64,000 bases of DNA, taken from positions 1,255,001 to 1,319,000 of the forward strand of contig JAODUP010000041.1 in NCBI GenBank assembly GCA_025642065.1, read 5' to 3'. Positions 11,203 to 22,111 of the stretch are shown here, one piece after another. The position numbers and the translations under genes were made by a program. The DNA is from Paralvinella palmiformis. Lineage: Eukaryota; Annelida; Polychaeta; Terebellida; Alvinellidae. The notes beneath the pieces were generated by a model. The model had not been told where the DNA came from. It did no database searches and saw nothing but the letters and a program-made list of their open reading frames with translations. Positions within the stretch are counted from its first letter, which is position 1; each line of letters opens with the position of its first letter.

Positions 11203-11348
11203 AAACGTAAATGAAAAGAACTAAATCACCTTTAAAATGGATGCAAGATGATATTTGAATCACAGGCTTGCTTTGAATTTGAAGCTAATATACAGCTAAG
11301 TAAACCACCTCTCAATAATAATAAAAAATCACAAATATCAGTTAGAGT

Positions 11349-11382
<34 letters not shown>

Positions 11383-11426
11383 TTATTATTATTAACACAA
11401 GTGGTTCATGGCTAATACAAATAACA

Positions 11427-11432
11427 TTTATT
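11427..11432 (-). terminator. Candidate polyadenylation signal of GPATCH3
   Basis: TTTATT on the plus strand is AATAAA on the minus strand, about 80 nt past the GPATCH3 stop codon. This is the nearest canonical hexamer. Confidence 0.55.
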
Positions 11433-11513
11433 GTGCTATTATACATGGGTCTCACATAGTATCTTTATATCCACATGGCATTTAACATAGAATTTGCTAA
11501 GCTGCTGTGAATA

Positions 11514-11715
11514 TCAACTGTGTTTTGGTTTCCACTTGATGATGTGCTCTCTGTAGGACATAGTTTTATGATCCATACGCCGTAGCAGAGTATCTGGTAT
11601 TTCCATGTTTTGGGGCTTATCATAAACTGTAGATATGATTACATCATCTGGATCACATCGCCGTCTTTTCGGGGTTTGAGGCACTACACATCTAGTCAGC
11701 TTTTCCCCACGATAA
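11514..11715 (-). CDS. GPATCH3: GPATCH3 exon 6 (C-terminus and stop)
   Basis: 202 nt; acceptor TTTTTCCAG. Encodes YRGEKL, a PKRRRC basic patch (possible nuclear localisation signal), IISTVYDKP and the C-terminal HIIKWKPKHS, then TGA at 11516-11514. Separated from exon 5 by a 3.9-kb intron full of transposon remnants. Confidence 0.92.
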
Positions 11716-14670
11716 CTGGAAAAAGATTTAAATCAATTAATAGAGTACCACTAGACATAATATAAGTGGTGACTGAAAATGAAAATACCGAAGTCATTCT
11801 AAGTTTTTGTAATTTTCTTAAAACATGTTTCATCTTAAAAAAGAAATATTAGGAAACTGTGGATTATACCAGATGTGTTTTATGTAAGAAACACATCATA
11901 ACAGAAGTATAAGCAGGACTAAATTTTGTTATTAGGTCTGATAAAAGTTTGGGGAAACAACAAGGTGAATGTGTTGGTTGCACAGGTCAGATTTGGGACA
12001 TATGGCCAACTCCCTCAGGGAAACATCCAACAAACATAGATATGAGCCAGATTTGAACCCACAACGTCAAGGTCTGCAGTGCAATACTATAGTCACTACA
12101 CTATTGGAGGGCCCATCAAGGCCAGTGGAAGAGAGATCAGTAGAAAGGGGAAGAAACCACAGCAAAGGGGAAGAAACCACAGCATAGTTGTTGTTGGCAG
12201 ATTGAGTGGTTCAATCTGCATAAAAATATGACAAACATCATTTTAGTGAAAGTTGTAAACAATCAATTATCTCATTTTAGTTCAACATGGACAGTCAAAT
12301 ATGCCTAATATTGAAGGAAAATGAAAGTTAATATATTAATGTAATCATATATGCAATAAATATAATTGCACATAAATTAGGTCCAATTTCTTGTTCAAGA
12401 CTAATTAACTTTAAAAACATTCTCTAACAAATCATGTTGTGTGTAATAATGATTAATCAGCTGGTGATATTCAAACGTTCCTTTGATCAATATTAGCAAG
12501 GATTTATGATGTTTAAGTAATAATATAAGTATTCAGAATGGGTGGCAATATAGGACATATCTCAAAGTGATAAGTATGAACAAAGATCATGAAAGGTTCA
12601 CAAATATTCGGTAGAACATTTCCACACTAAATTTGGCAACAATATATTATTTTCAAGCCAAATCACACAATACATAATACCACATTAAATAGTTGCTGTA
12701 AATACAGGCCAACAAATACAGACAGGTATATCATGTCCTATGAATGTGCCTCACTCTTTAATTCATCACACCCTGACGATTAATGATTGGATTGTGAACA
12801 TATGGTTTACATTCTAAAAAAAAATTCTTATGGTCTAAGGTTGAAATTACATCTACAGGTATATCTTGTATAAGTATAAGCTCATGCACACACACACACA
12901 CACACACACTGTCTGGTTCTGTTATACCATATATTCCTGTGTATAAGGTGATCCTGTATATAAGACAAGGTCAATATATCAGTCAATATCACTCAAATAT
13001 AAGATGAGGCAGACTCGAAAGCTTTCAGCCAGACTAGTTTACTAGCTTGAGCCGTTAAACAACACTGTTCTGATTAATGTCTATTATAAAAATGAATATT
13101 ATTTTTAGGAAAAAACGACTACTGACATGGATCATATCATGTGAATATTTTGTTCTCATTATTTATTTGTGTGTGTGTGTATGTGTGTGTGAAAATACTA
13201 TTTACTACATATTTGTTCATATGTATCAGACAATAAATTTGCATTGTATCAAATACACAAGTTGGCATTGTGCTGGGGTGGCATTAGAGTGGGGGGGCAT
13301 TTCCTGCTGACAGTCTTGGTGGTTTATTACACATGGGTTTTGATCCTTTGTTAAGCCCAACTATCAGTTTATTTAATCTATCGCCGATAATACTAGCAAC
13401 AGAGTCATGATCGGGACCTAATGACCTTGACAGCCTGTCAATCAATTCACAGATTACCAGAAACATTTCCTGGTCAGTGTATCATGGTAATAGTGGGGGT
13501 ATCTATATATATGGTATTTGTATTGCATAAGCATTGGCGGTGGCTGATTAACGGGGGTTGGATAATTGGGGGCATTATCATGGCAGGAAATCAGGTTCTT
13601 ATTAAAGCAGAAGCATGTCATTGTCGACTGACTCATGTGTAAGATGAGTAGTGAAAAACTGCTCTCCGACAGTAATTAAAACATCGCCTCATACACAGGT
13701 ATATATGGTAATGCAGTCCAGTACAAGTAGGAAGCAGATATAACATGGGGTGTTTCACTTCAGCTTACTTATACTGAAATTTTCATATTTTCGGCTCTAT
13801 ACTAAGTCAAATTATGATGTTTTACCACTTTGCATTTGTTATCACCCCATACATTACTAGCAGTCATTAATAACCCATTATGTGAAGTAGTTGATCTAAG
13901 CTAATTAAAGTTTAATTGCAAATTAGAACAAACACACTTTCATCTATTCATGTGGCATTGATAACCCAATCACCATGTTCATCTCATGTGGCTCAAACCA
14001 TAAAATAACATAATTTCTTGTATCTCCAAATACAGCTATTACGGTACTTCTGTTTAATTAATTGTATGTAGAAAAAAATATTTCCATGTAAAAAAACACT
14101 ACGGTTCCATCATTATCATAATAAACTTTAATGCACACTAGAATGAAAATCTTACTCTGTTAGAGAGAAACTAGAGGGGATTGCAAGAGTGCAGTTAGTA
14201 AATGACAAACTGGAATGTCCCAATATAATGTTCTAAATTACCCCACAAACAAGACTGGGAAGTTTGTACCATAATAGGATCACAGAATATAACACAGGAA
14301 TAAACAGTCCATTTAATGACAAATATAGTATCTGCCTCTGATGGGATTTCCACCATATGAATAAAAGTGAAGTACCGGTAGTATTTGGTTAGCCAACATG
14401 GCGGCATCAGCTGTATTGATACAATTTGTCATTCTAACTGGATTAAAACTATTGTATTGTGTCATCTACACAAAATACAATAAAGCATTGATTGACTTTC
14501 TTAAATTATGCTATATCGTTGTTATTCTCATGTTCTAAAATGGCCCCACAAAAAAATGTATCACATCACACACCCTTCCAACACCAATATTCCTAGATGG
14601 TTACTATCTGCAGTACACATATAATGCAGGTCACGTCAATGGACTGTGATACCATGTTATAATGGAACCA

Positions 14671-14719
<49 letters not shown>

Positions 14720-15540
14720 TTGGTTCCATTATAACATGGTATCTGAGGTCTGTACACACACATATTTATATAAAAGTCGAGCTCCATTATACTGGGGTCC
14801 GTTATAACACAAAATCGGATATAACATGGTCAGACCTTGGACCCTGAATTGTGGAATCCAAGATAGAGCATTTTTATGCAAAATGGCATGAAATCCGCAA
14901 CCGACTGATAAAATGTTTCGAAATAATTTGAAAGCGTTTTCACAGTTTATAATTGACACGTAAAAAACATAACCAAAGGCCATAACATCCAGGTGTATTG
15001 AGCACAAATTTAATTACATGCCACCTTGGCTTAATCAGCCAAACAAACAGGCCAATCGCAACCCTCAATTATTGTGTGACTCCACCCACTTAATAAGTCT
15101 GATGATGTTGTCATTACGCAAACTCAAACAAATACATTTTCACTGATGTTTATTTGCGCACTTGCACCTATAAATGTTCATTGATTGGTTCATATAGTTG
15201 CTACCTTCATCTGTAAAACATGCACTATTTCTGGTGGAATGAATATCACCAATCCAAGATGGCTGCTATTCTTTGCCCAATTCTCCAGAAACATTTAATT
15301 GGCACACAAGCACTGAGGTAACATTTAAGTTTAAGTCAGCAAATGATTAAATAATTACTGGGAACATTTATGAAATAAATTGTTGTACATAACCTTAATG
15401 GATGGTGCAAAACGAGGTGAATAAATGGACTCCCTAATATTACCCACCCTGATAGTGCCCCTGTCTCACTTTGTGGTCCACCTATAACACAGTCGATCGG
15501 TTGTGGACCCCAAAGACCATGTTATAATGGGGCCCGACTG

Positions 15541-15600
<60 letters not shown>

Positions 15601-15809
15601 TATGACTTGTCTGTACTGGAGCTCAAGTACCACAAATTTATATAACTTTTACTTACCCAAATCCAGTTTTGTCTGTTGGTTTTTGACCATCATTGTCCAG
15701 AGCATAAGTAATTCCTTTAACTGTTGAGCCAAGACCAACACCTTCGGACCAACCATGTTTTTCTAATACCTTGCGTCCAATGCCCTAGAAAAAAGAAAAA
15801 CAAGATTTC

Positions 15810-15854
<45 letters not shown>

Positions 15855-18800
15855 TCACACAGACAGCTAACAGTTCAGTGTATGGAAATCACAGTTCACG
15901 GACATCAGGAAAACAGGCCTATAACTGTCTTAACAGACACAATAAGAAAATTCCAAATGCCAAACTTATTAGTAATTTTTTTCTCCCTTGTGAATCCTTA
16001 ATGATCCAAATTTATCAAAGATTGGTGGAAGAATGTTCTGCTTTGATATTAGCCAATTCTGATTAGTGCCACACAAGTTGCATCACAAAATAGTAAATAT
16101 TGAATTATCACTATTGAAAATCCTCTGCAACTTGGAAGATTTATGCTTGAACATTCCTATAGATGATGCACAGAGTTGAAATAATGTGTTGCAGCTGAAA
16201 GTTATGGTAATATGTCATATACATTTTATCTGTAAGACTAAGAGGTCAATTATTTTGTATCTATATTGTCTTTTCAGATATGTTGAGTTGGTTTCAAAAA
16301 TGGAAAGAAATTAATAATTACAATAATCACTAAAACACTAGCTGGAATATCAGAGACATGTAGGTGACAAGTAAATAATGTCAAACACCAACCCATTCTG
16401 CATGTATTCTGAATTATTTTTGCCAAGGGCCACAGCCATAAATATCAAAATGCTAAAAATCTTATGAGGGAAACAGCATGTTTTCATTTATCTATAGACA
16501 TGTGAATGATATTAGTATAGCTGATAAAGGAGAAAATCACTTTGTAGCATCATGTAAATTCAAAAACATATTGATCACCTCCATGGAAATACTACTTCAT
16601 TCTTGAGAATGAACTCCAAACATCAATTAAAAAGAATCAAAACAAAAGTTTTAATATATTATTATTAAACAAGTAAATGTTTTGGTACTTTTAGTGATAA
16701 AGACACTAATCTTTTTTTGGATGCTACTACAATGGTAGGTAAATGTATACTTTCATTATAGTTTAAACAGATTACCAACTAAAGAGAAAAATAATAATTA
16801 AAATAAACTCTTTGAAAATGAAATGCTTCACCACAGGTAGGATGTACCGAGTCATAAAGAATTTCTGCCAGTTCAGCATTCATGTATTCTCTAAATGTGC
16901 AACCTATCAAATCAGTCTTATTCCATTTGTTCACAAATTATTATTTTTTAAACAGGTAAAAGAATGGAAATGAAGAAAGTGAATGAAATAAGAAGAAAAA
17001 AGACAACATTATATATAGATAGATGTAACCAAAATAACATTGTGAAATATCATAATTGTGAAACAAACTGGTGTAAATAATTGGACTAAGTACTAATAAT
17101 TGTGGGAAATAGAGTGCAGCTATCAGATTGCAAAGCATATACAACAAATTGGTAATTAATCTCAGTAACACAGCATCAAATTAGACATGATGCACACATA
17201 TTCCCAAGAAGTTACTGTACAGTATTCAGTGTTCATGATTAGTCATTGTTTTATGAGTCTAAATAGTCTGATCTATGTTAGCTCTAGTATCAAATGAATT
17301 TTAAAAAACATTTATGAGTGGTCATCACTTTCTTACACCATTCTGTCAAACAATACATTTCTTGTGCATATGAATTTAGTTGGAAATCATCTTAAAAATT
17401 ATGCCAGACATACAACAATTGACCTTTTCAGTATTATGTATCAATTATTATATTTCATTGGTTTTCACAGGAAAAAATTACATAATATCCCCATACTTAT
17501 TGAATTATGTTTGATGTTACTGTAGCATGTATAATTTAAACAGTCAGATGAATTTAACAGATGCAACATTGATACATTTTGTCAGTCAATAGCATATGTT
17601 CTGATATTTAACCATTTGAACTTGTTCTCATCCAGGAACAAACTAGGATATTGAACCATGATTCATTTAATTTACAGAAACCTTTTTCAAATAAATGGAT
17701 AAACAACTTAAACAATACTTGTATACAGAGTGAACAAGTGAAATAAACATTACACTAACCTTTGTGTACTTCTCAAAATGTCCAATCATCTGAGTGTTAA
17801 CAGTGTCTATGTCATCTTTGTCAGTGTGACCATGACGTCTCCTTGTATCTCGCCTCATCTTTACCATGTCACGTGCATCTTTATCACCACCATATGGATC
17901 ATAGTACACACTCATATCAACGTCCCAATCATCAGTTGTCTGCTCATCAAAATCTATCATCAAGTAAAAGGAATGACACGAAAATCATAATGTTTAATGC
18001 AAGTCGTACATCATAATGCAATCATATATTAATTACTACATACTGAACGAATCTGCTGCTCAAGTTGAGCTTAAGAACTATCACACATATGAAATGATAG
18101 ACAGATACACACCTCCATCATTCTCTCTCCAGTACTGTTCATCTGTATACCAGACAAGACCTGGGCCACCCTTTTCCCAGACTACCTCAAGCTCTTCCTC
18201 ATATTTTCTTTCCTTATTTCGTTCAATGTTGGCAGGATCATCATGTAATGCCTCATGTCGTTCCCATTCCTCACAGCCGTCATCGTCATCATCCTGCTGT
18301 AGAAAACATTGTAACTTATCACCTGTTAATTTACCTCAAAGCAAATTGGTGAACTGTCATGAGCTAAAAGTTCTAAATCATAACATACGTCTATAGGTTA
18401 GATCTGAAGTGCGTATCAATATCAATCATATGCCCGATTATCAATTAACAACATGAACAAATGCTTATTAACTTTTTATATAAAACAATAATAAATACTG
18501 ATTTTTAAATATAGCCAATCAAAAATCTACCAAAAGGAATGCGCTGTATATATTACTTACATCTGTAGAGTCAGATGATATCTGCTCAGATTTTAGATTA
18601 TCTGCATTTCGATGTGGAGAATCTTTCTTAGCATCAGCAGTTTCTGGGTTAATAGATTTGTCATATCCTTGAGAATCAATCCCTAACACAGAATGATGTT
18701 CATGAGAGCTCTCATTTTTTGAATGAATTCTTTTCAATCGTTTCTTGACATGTCTGTTGTTGTCACAATAAATGTGCATCACATTACTGTATATAGCTTT

Positions 18801-19720
18801 ATTTCTAGATTTGGGGAAAGTCAGACCAAGCTTAGTAATAACTTTTGGTGGCAAACGACATTGTTTAATAAGTTCTAAGAAAACACTGGATGGTGTGCCA
18901 ATATTTCCTTGAGGCATTATGTGTGGTGGGTGTAGTTCTTGTAGCTGGTTTAAATCACTTTCTGTAAGTCCTTGTGAATCCTTTTCACTGTTTTGTGCAT
19001 TTCTTCCATCATGAATATTCTGCTGTCTATTCTCTGAAACAGTAAATAGCAATAAATATCAATACAAAATTACAGAATATGATTTAAATGAACCATTTTA
19101 CAATGCTGTTCTGACAGCGAATACTAAACAACACAATTATTCATGTAACTATTTACTAGTTGTTTTGTAATGTAACAGACCAATGTTTAAACACTTTAAT
19201 TAAAAAAACAAGAAAATATTTTATTGGGTAATAATTTTATTAATTTGGCTGATAAAATACAAACATAATGTTTAAAATATTACTGTTAATATATTTCATT
19301 ATTCAGGATATTAATCATTATTTACCTTAAATTTAGTCTCTTACAGTTATACCAACAGTAATACAACCCAATAATAGTACTTCTCAATTAGAGCACTGCA
19401 TTACCCAATGACCACATACTATTGAAATTAAAAACACTCATGAACAGAAATATAGATAGCTGGTTACCTACAAATTTATGAGAGATGGCATGGAATATAT
19501 GTGGGGAGGTCTGGCCACCTTACACTTCAATGGTTTTATCTTAATATACGCAAAACAGTAATCAGCAAGAAGTACTTTTCTACCGGTCCCTCCATGTTTA
19601 ATGTTCTCAATAAGGGAATGATCTCATGATTTGTGACCTAATTCAATGATGTAAAAGTCATTTACATAAGCAAAGTGGTGGGAGGGGAAGTTTGCCCACA
19701 GTGTGGGGCAGTTCGACCAC

Positions 19721-19772
<52 letters not shown>

Positions 19773-22111
19773 TATAGAATTTTGAAATGTTGACAACTAG
19801 GAGCAAAAGTTCAAGTTTTGACATGGCCACTTTCAGTCGCTAATTGTTTTTCGAAGGTGTATTGCTGTAAATTGTTTCAAAGTAAATACAAAACAATTAT
19901 TCAGTAATATTTTATGCTCCAGCCTAACTATTATGTGTAATAAATAACAAATAGGGTTTTAATGTTGTGGTTGATTCTCCCCAACTGGTCGAACCTCCCC
20001 ACTTCTCCCTTACAAGTTTTTAAAAAGTCACATTTGTCTACAAAGTAACCTTCATTTCTGCTAATTATATGACATGTTACTCTCAGAGCATGCCAGTTCC
20101 CAATGCATATGGCCCAATCTGGGAGGCTCTGCCCCTTAGTGTTTTGAGACTTTATCATTTTTTTTTAAATTTGTGTTGACATGATAGGCTTACTTAATGT
20201 ATTTTAGACTATACTTTTTTTTAATATTTTTTTCTTCTTCTTTGTCCGTCATCAACAATTGCTTTGATTAGTATTGATTCGATCACATTAATACGTTCCA
20301 TTAAAATTATCATGTAAAACAAATAAAAAAATTAAGTTTTTATTTTTTTTAAATTAAAGTTTATCTGGAAATTTACCAATTTAGGTTTCTGTGCCTTGAT
20401 GTAACATTTATTTGATCAATTGGTCAAATAGTATTACTGGGAAACCTTTGAACATTTAATTAGCATTATTAATTTTGCCCTGGGTGTTATTCTAATACTT
20501 ATAATTTACCTTTTGCTTCAGGTGTATTATGTAGCCAGTGTGTGTTATGTTTTAAACAAAATTTAAACAGCATTACCATAATCAGTGCAGTGGGTCAAAA
20601 TCTGCCACTCAGTAGATAGCAAAGTACTAGAATGGAGTGATTAAATAACTTTCCAGTATAAAGACATGGAGTTAATTCAGTTCAGAATTTGTTGGTTTTA
20701 ATTTTTAAACAAATCCGAACAAATATTTTTAATTGAATCTACTAAATAACTTAAAACATTTCCTAGTTGGTATTTTATTTATACCCTCCTTTTATGAATG
20801 TATGTTCCACATAATCTTGTGTGTTTGAAAAAGAATAAGATAAACGAAATTAATATTTTTCATTTGTTTTGGTACAAATAAATGAACAAGTTAAATTGCA
20901 TTACAATTTAATTGGAATTGCTAACTTGTGGAACTGATAAATATGATTCTATCTTAATCAAAGGGTCAAAACATTTCAAGGATTAATTTATTTGCTTGAA
21001 ACATTGTGGGTGATTTCCTGTTGTGTGTTCACTGTTCAGCTCCCATATCACTACATTTTTATGGAACAAATAGGAAGCCAAGACTCTCAGAGAACATAAA
21101 ACACAAAACAAATGACACATATTTGGGGATTTGTCTATACCTTTCCGGATTGCTTTGCATGAGGACTGGAGGGGGTACAACAGGAAAAACATTGAAATTA
21201 GTGTTCATGCTCTGTTATATTATAATTGTTTATAGAATAATACCAACATGTGTCATCTAAAAATTATAAAACAAATAAAATCAGGATAGTGATTAGAACA
21301 ATACAAAGTTACTCTCACTTACACTTATCCTCTTCTGCATATAGTTTAGGCTTATAGCCTGTTAGCAGATAGTGACCTATCTAGGGTCACACTGTCATAA
21401 TAAAATAATGCATTTACTGGTTATTGACTGTATTACCATAGACTCCAGGCTTTATCTAACCTTGTTTTAAAGGCATTTAGACAGGAGGCATTTAAAACCT
21501 GAGTTGGGAGTTGGTTTATTTCAGTGTCACTAGATCAGTCTATGGGTCAAATACGAGATCAACAAGATCGGGAAAATTCTTCAAATCAGATGGGGAACAA
21601 AGTATTTATTTTAAGACAAAGACAAAACTTCACAATACTTACCAATCTGTCTAACTGCCTGACTGACAGAATCTGTTTCTGATGATGTCTCCACCTTAAT
21701 TTTAGATATGAAGCAAATTAATGTAAACGTTTCACCATTTCTATTGATCCAATGTTTTCTGTGATACAACTGCACTAATTCTTGATACTTCGATTCTTTT
21801 AATTTCACCACACAGCAGAATGTTTTCTTTTGATCAATTTCAGTTTTGCGTTTTGACTTCGCATTCGAGTATGCAGTCCTTTGGAAAGATAAGTTTTCGA
21901 ACGAACCCGACCTGTTCGGAACGTCTTCGGGTTTCCTTTTTCTATTATGTCCTTCCGGTCGGTGTTTGTAATGGAAACACTCAAAGCCATCGTTCTCTAT
22001 GAATGTTGCGAAAAAGCGTCGTAGATCAGCAGAATGAAAGCTAAGAGGTATATTGGCCACAAGTGCGTAAAATGTTCTAATATGCTCCAAACTATTTGTT
22101 TTGGTCGCCAT
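11514..22111 (-). CDS. GPATCH3: G-patch domain-containing protein 3, complete, six coding exons
   Basis: RNA-associated G-patch protein; in mammals GPATCH3 is nuclear/cytoplasmic and reported to dampen RIG-I-like receptor signalling. Exons on the minus strand are 22111-21643, 19033-18561, 18296-18113, 17953-17760, 15784-15657 and 11715-11514. All have GT/AG borders and unbroken phase, giving 1,650 nt and 549 aa (human about 525). Residues 20-53 carry the family N-terminal segment (NIPLSFHSADLRRFF, CFHYKHRPE). Exon 2 has the diagnostic MPQGNIGTP and FLELIKQCRLPP; exon 4 has DFDEQTTDDWDVDMSVYY. The G-patch is at 441-485 (GIGRKVLEKHGWSEGVGLG) and the C-terminus has IISTVYDKP. The start ATG is in context AAATATGGCG; an upstream in-frame stop excludes a longer protein. 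Residue-by-residue resemblance to the human protein is strong. Confidence 0.95.
11950..12125 (-). mobile_element. tRNA-derived SINE
   Basis: Minus strand: degenerate A-box region TAGTGTAGTGACTATAG, then the B box GGTTCAAATC (complement of about 12049-12058). The tail CATATCTATGTTTGTTGGAT and GGCCATATGTCCC is shared with the copy at 7131-7262. Confidence 0.65.
12146..12185. repeat. 20-bp tandem duplication
   Basis: AAAGGGGAAGAAACCACAGC occurs twice head to tail. Recent local duplication at the edge of a SINE. Confidence 0.85.
12923..13711. mobile_element. Non-autonomous DNA element with about 28-bp inverted ends
   Basis: The left end at 12923-12950 (TACCATATATTCCTGTGTAT core) is matched in inverted orientation at 13684-13711 (TACCATATATACCTGTGTAT). 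Inside each end lies a further TATAAGAC/GTAAGATGAG-type sub-terminal motif. No transposase coding is seen across about 790 bp. The target duplication is unclear, so the superfamily is not assigned. Confidence 0.6.
14648..14743. repeat. 27-bp perfect inverted repeat around a (TA)n core
   Basis: The arm at 14648-14674 is the exact reverse complement of 14717-14743 (core CCATTATAACATGGTATC), separated by about 40 bp of TA. The arm sequence is also the MITE terminus seen at 15.53 kb. Confidence 0.92.
14717..15541. mobile_element. MITE with CCATTATAACATGGT termini next to (TA)n
   Basis: CCATTATAACATGGT on the left (about 14725-14739) recurs inverted on the right (about 15518-15532). A related internal block has TCCGTTATAACACAAAATCGG. 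Both outer sides meet (TA)n tracts. The segment 14780-15100 is repeated in inverted orientation at 50405-50735. No coding capacity. Confidence 0.65.
15542..15600. repeat. (TA)n(GA)n microsatellite
   Basis: TA tract of about 38 bp, then GA of about 20 bp, directly after the MITE end. Confidence 0.95.
15657..15784 (-). CDS. GPATCH3: GPATCH3 exon 5 (G-patch)
   Basis: 128 nt; acceptor TTTTCTAG, donor GTAAGT. Encodes GIGRKVLEKHGWSEGVGLGS through LDNDGQKPTDKTGFG. It has the spaced glycines and the aromatic residue typical of G-patch peptides that bind DEAH-box helicases. Confidence 0.94.
15785..17759. other. GPATCH3 intron 4
   Basis: Intron of about 2.0 kb. A (TA)n tract at 15813-15849 with a short CA run; the rest is AT-rich unique sequence without recognised signals. 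Confidence 0.75.
17760..17953 (-). CDS. GPATCH3: GPATCH3 exon 4
   Basis: 194 nt; encodes DFDEQTTDDWDVDMSVYYD, GGDKDARDMVKMRRDTRRR and HFEKYTK. This is the most conserved GPATCH3 block before the G-patch. Acceptor GATGATAG, donor GTTAGT. Confidence 0.94.
18113..18296 (-). CDS. GPATCH3: GPATCH3 exon 3 (NAGNAG acceptor)
   Basis: 184 nt; encodes DDDDDGCEEWERHEALHDD, then a Lys/Glu-rich helix and VWEKGGPGLVWYTDEQYW. The acceptor reads ACAGCAG, a tandem NAG, so a one-Gln variant is possible. The decayed copy at 11062-11202 derives from this exon. Confidence 0.92.
18561..19033 (-). CDS. GPATCH3: GPATCH3 exon 2
   Basis: 473 nt; acceptor TGTTTCAG, donor GTAAGT. Encodes LTESDLNQLQELHPPHIMPQ and GNIGTPSSVFLELIKQCRL, a family signature, then a poorly conserved Ser/Asp/His-rich linker rich in SSD/SDS motifs. 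Confidence 0.93.
19034..21642. other. GPATCH3 intron 1
   Basis: Intron of 2.6 kb. (TA)n(CA)n at about 19724-19770; otherwise AT-rich unique sequence with several poly-T runs at 20.16-20.36 kb. No exon recognised. Confidence 0.75.
21643..22111 (-). CDS. GPATCH3: GPATCH3 exon 1
   Basis: 469 nt from ATG (22111-22109) to donor GTAAGT. Encodes MATKTNSLEHIRTFYALVAN and the conserved SADLRRFF/CFHYKHRPE block. A basic Lys/Arg stretch and the FCCVVKLKES and HRKHWINRNGETF segments follow, which match the family's N-terminal region. Confidence 0.93.

Larger units (their letters stand above)
2438..11426. other. Upstream region / 5' leader intron of the myosin I gene
   Basis: About 9 kb with no recognisable coding exon. 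Because the ATG exon starts at a splice acceptor, at least one untranslated or extension exon should lie in or beyond this region. It holds long microsatellites (4.38-4.95, 5.49-5.70, 6.30, 6.68-6.81, 7.81 kb), SINEs at 7.1-8.9 kb, a GC-richer block at 9.65-10.28 kb and the GPATCH3 exon-3 relic at 11.06-11.20 kb. Confidence 0.5.
11716..15656. other. GPATCH3 intron 5
   Basis: Intron of 3.9 kb. Contents include a SINE (11.95-12.13 kb), a 20-bp tandem duplication (12.15 kb), a (CA)n tract (12.89 kb), an inverted-terminal-repeat element (12.92-13.71 kb), a 27-bp inverted repeat around (TA)n (14.65-14.74 kb) and a MITE (to 15.54 kb) with (TA)n(GA)n next to it. Confidence 0.8.

Noticed and set aside
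18016..18396. Plus-strand open frame across GPATCH3 exon 3
   Set aside because: Antisense shadow of the exon; its Ser-rich translation reflects the Asp/Glu-rich sense codons.
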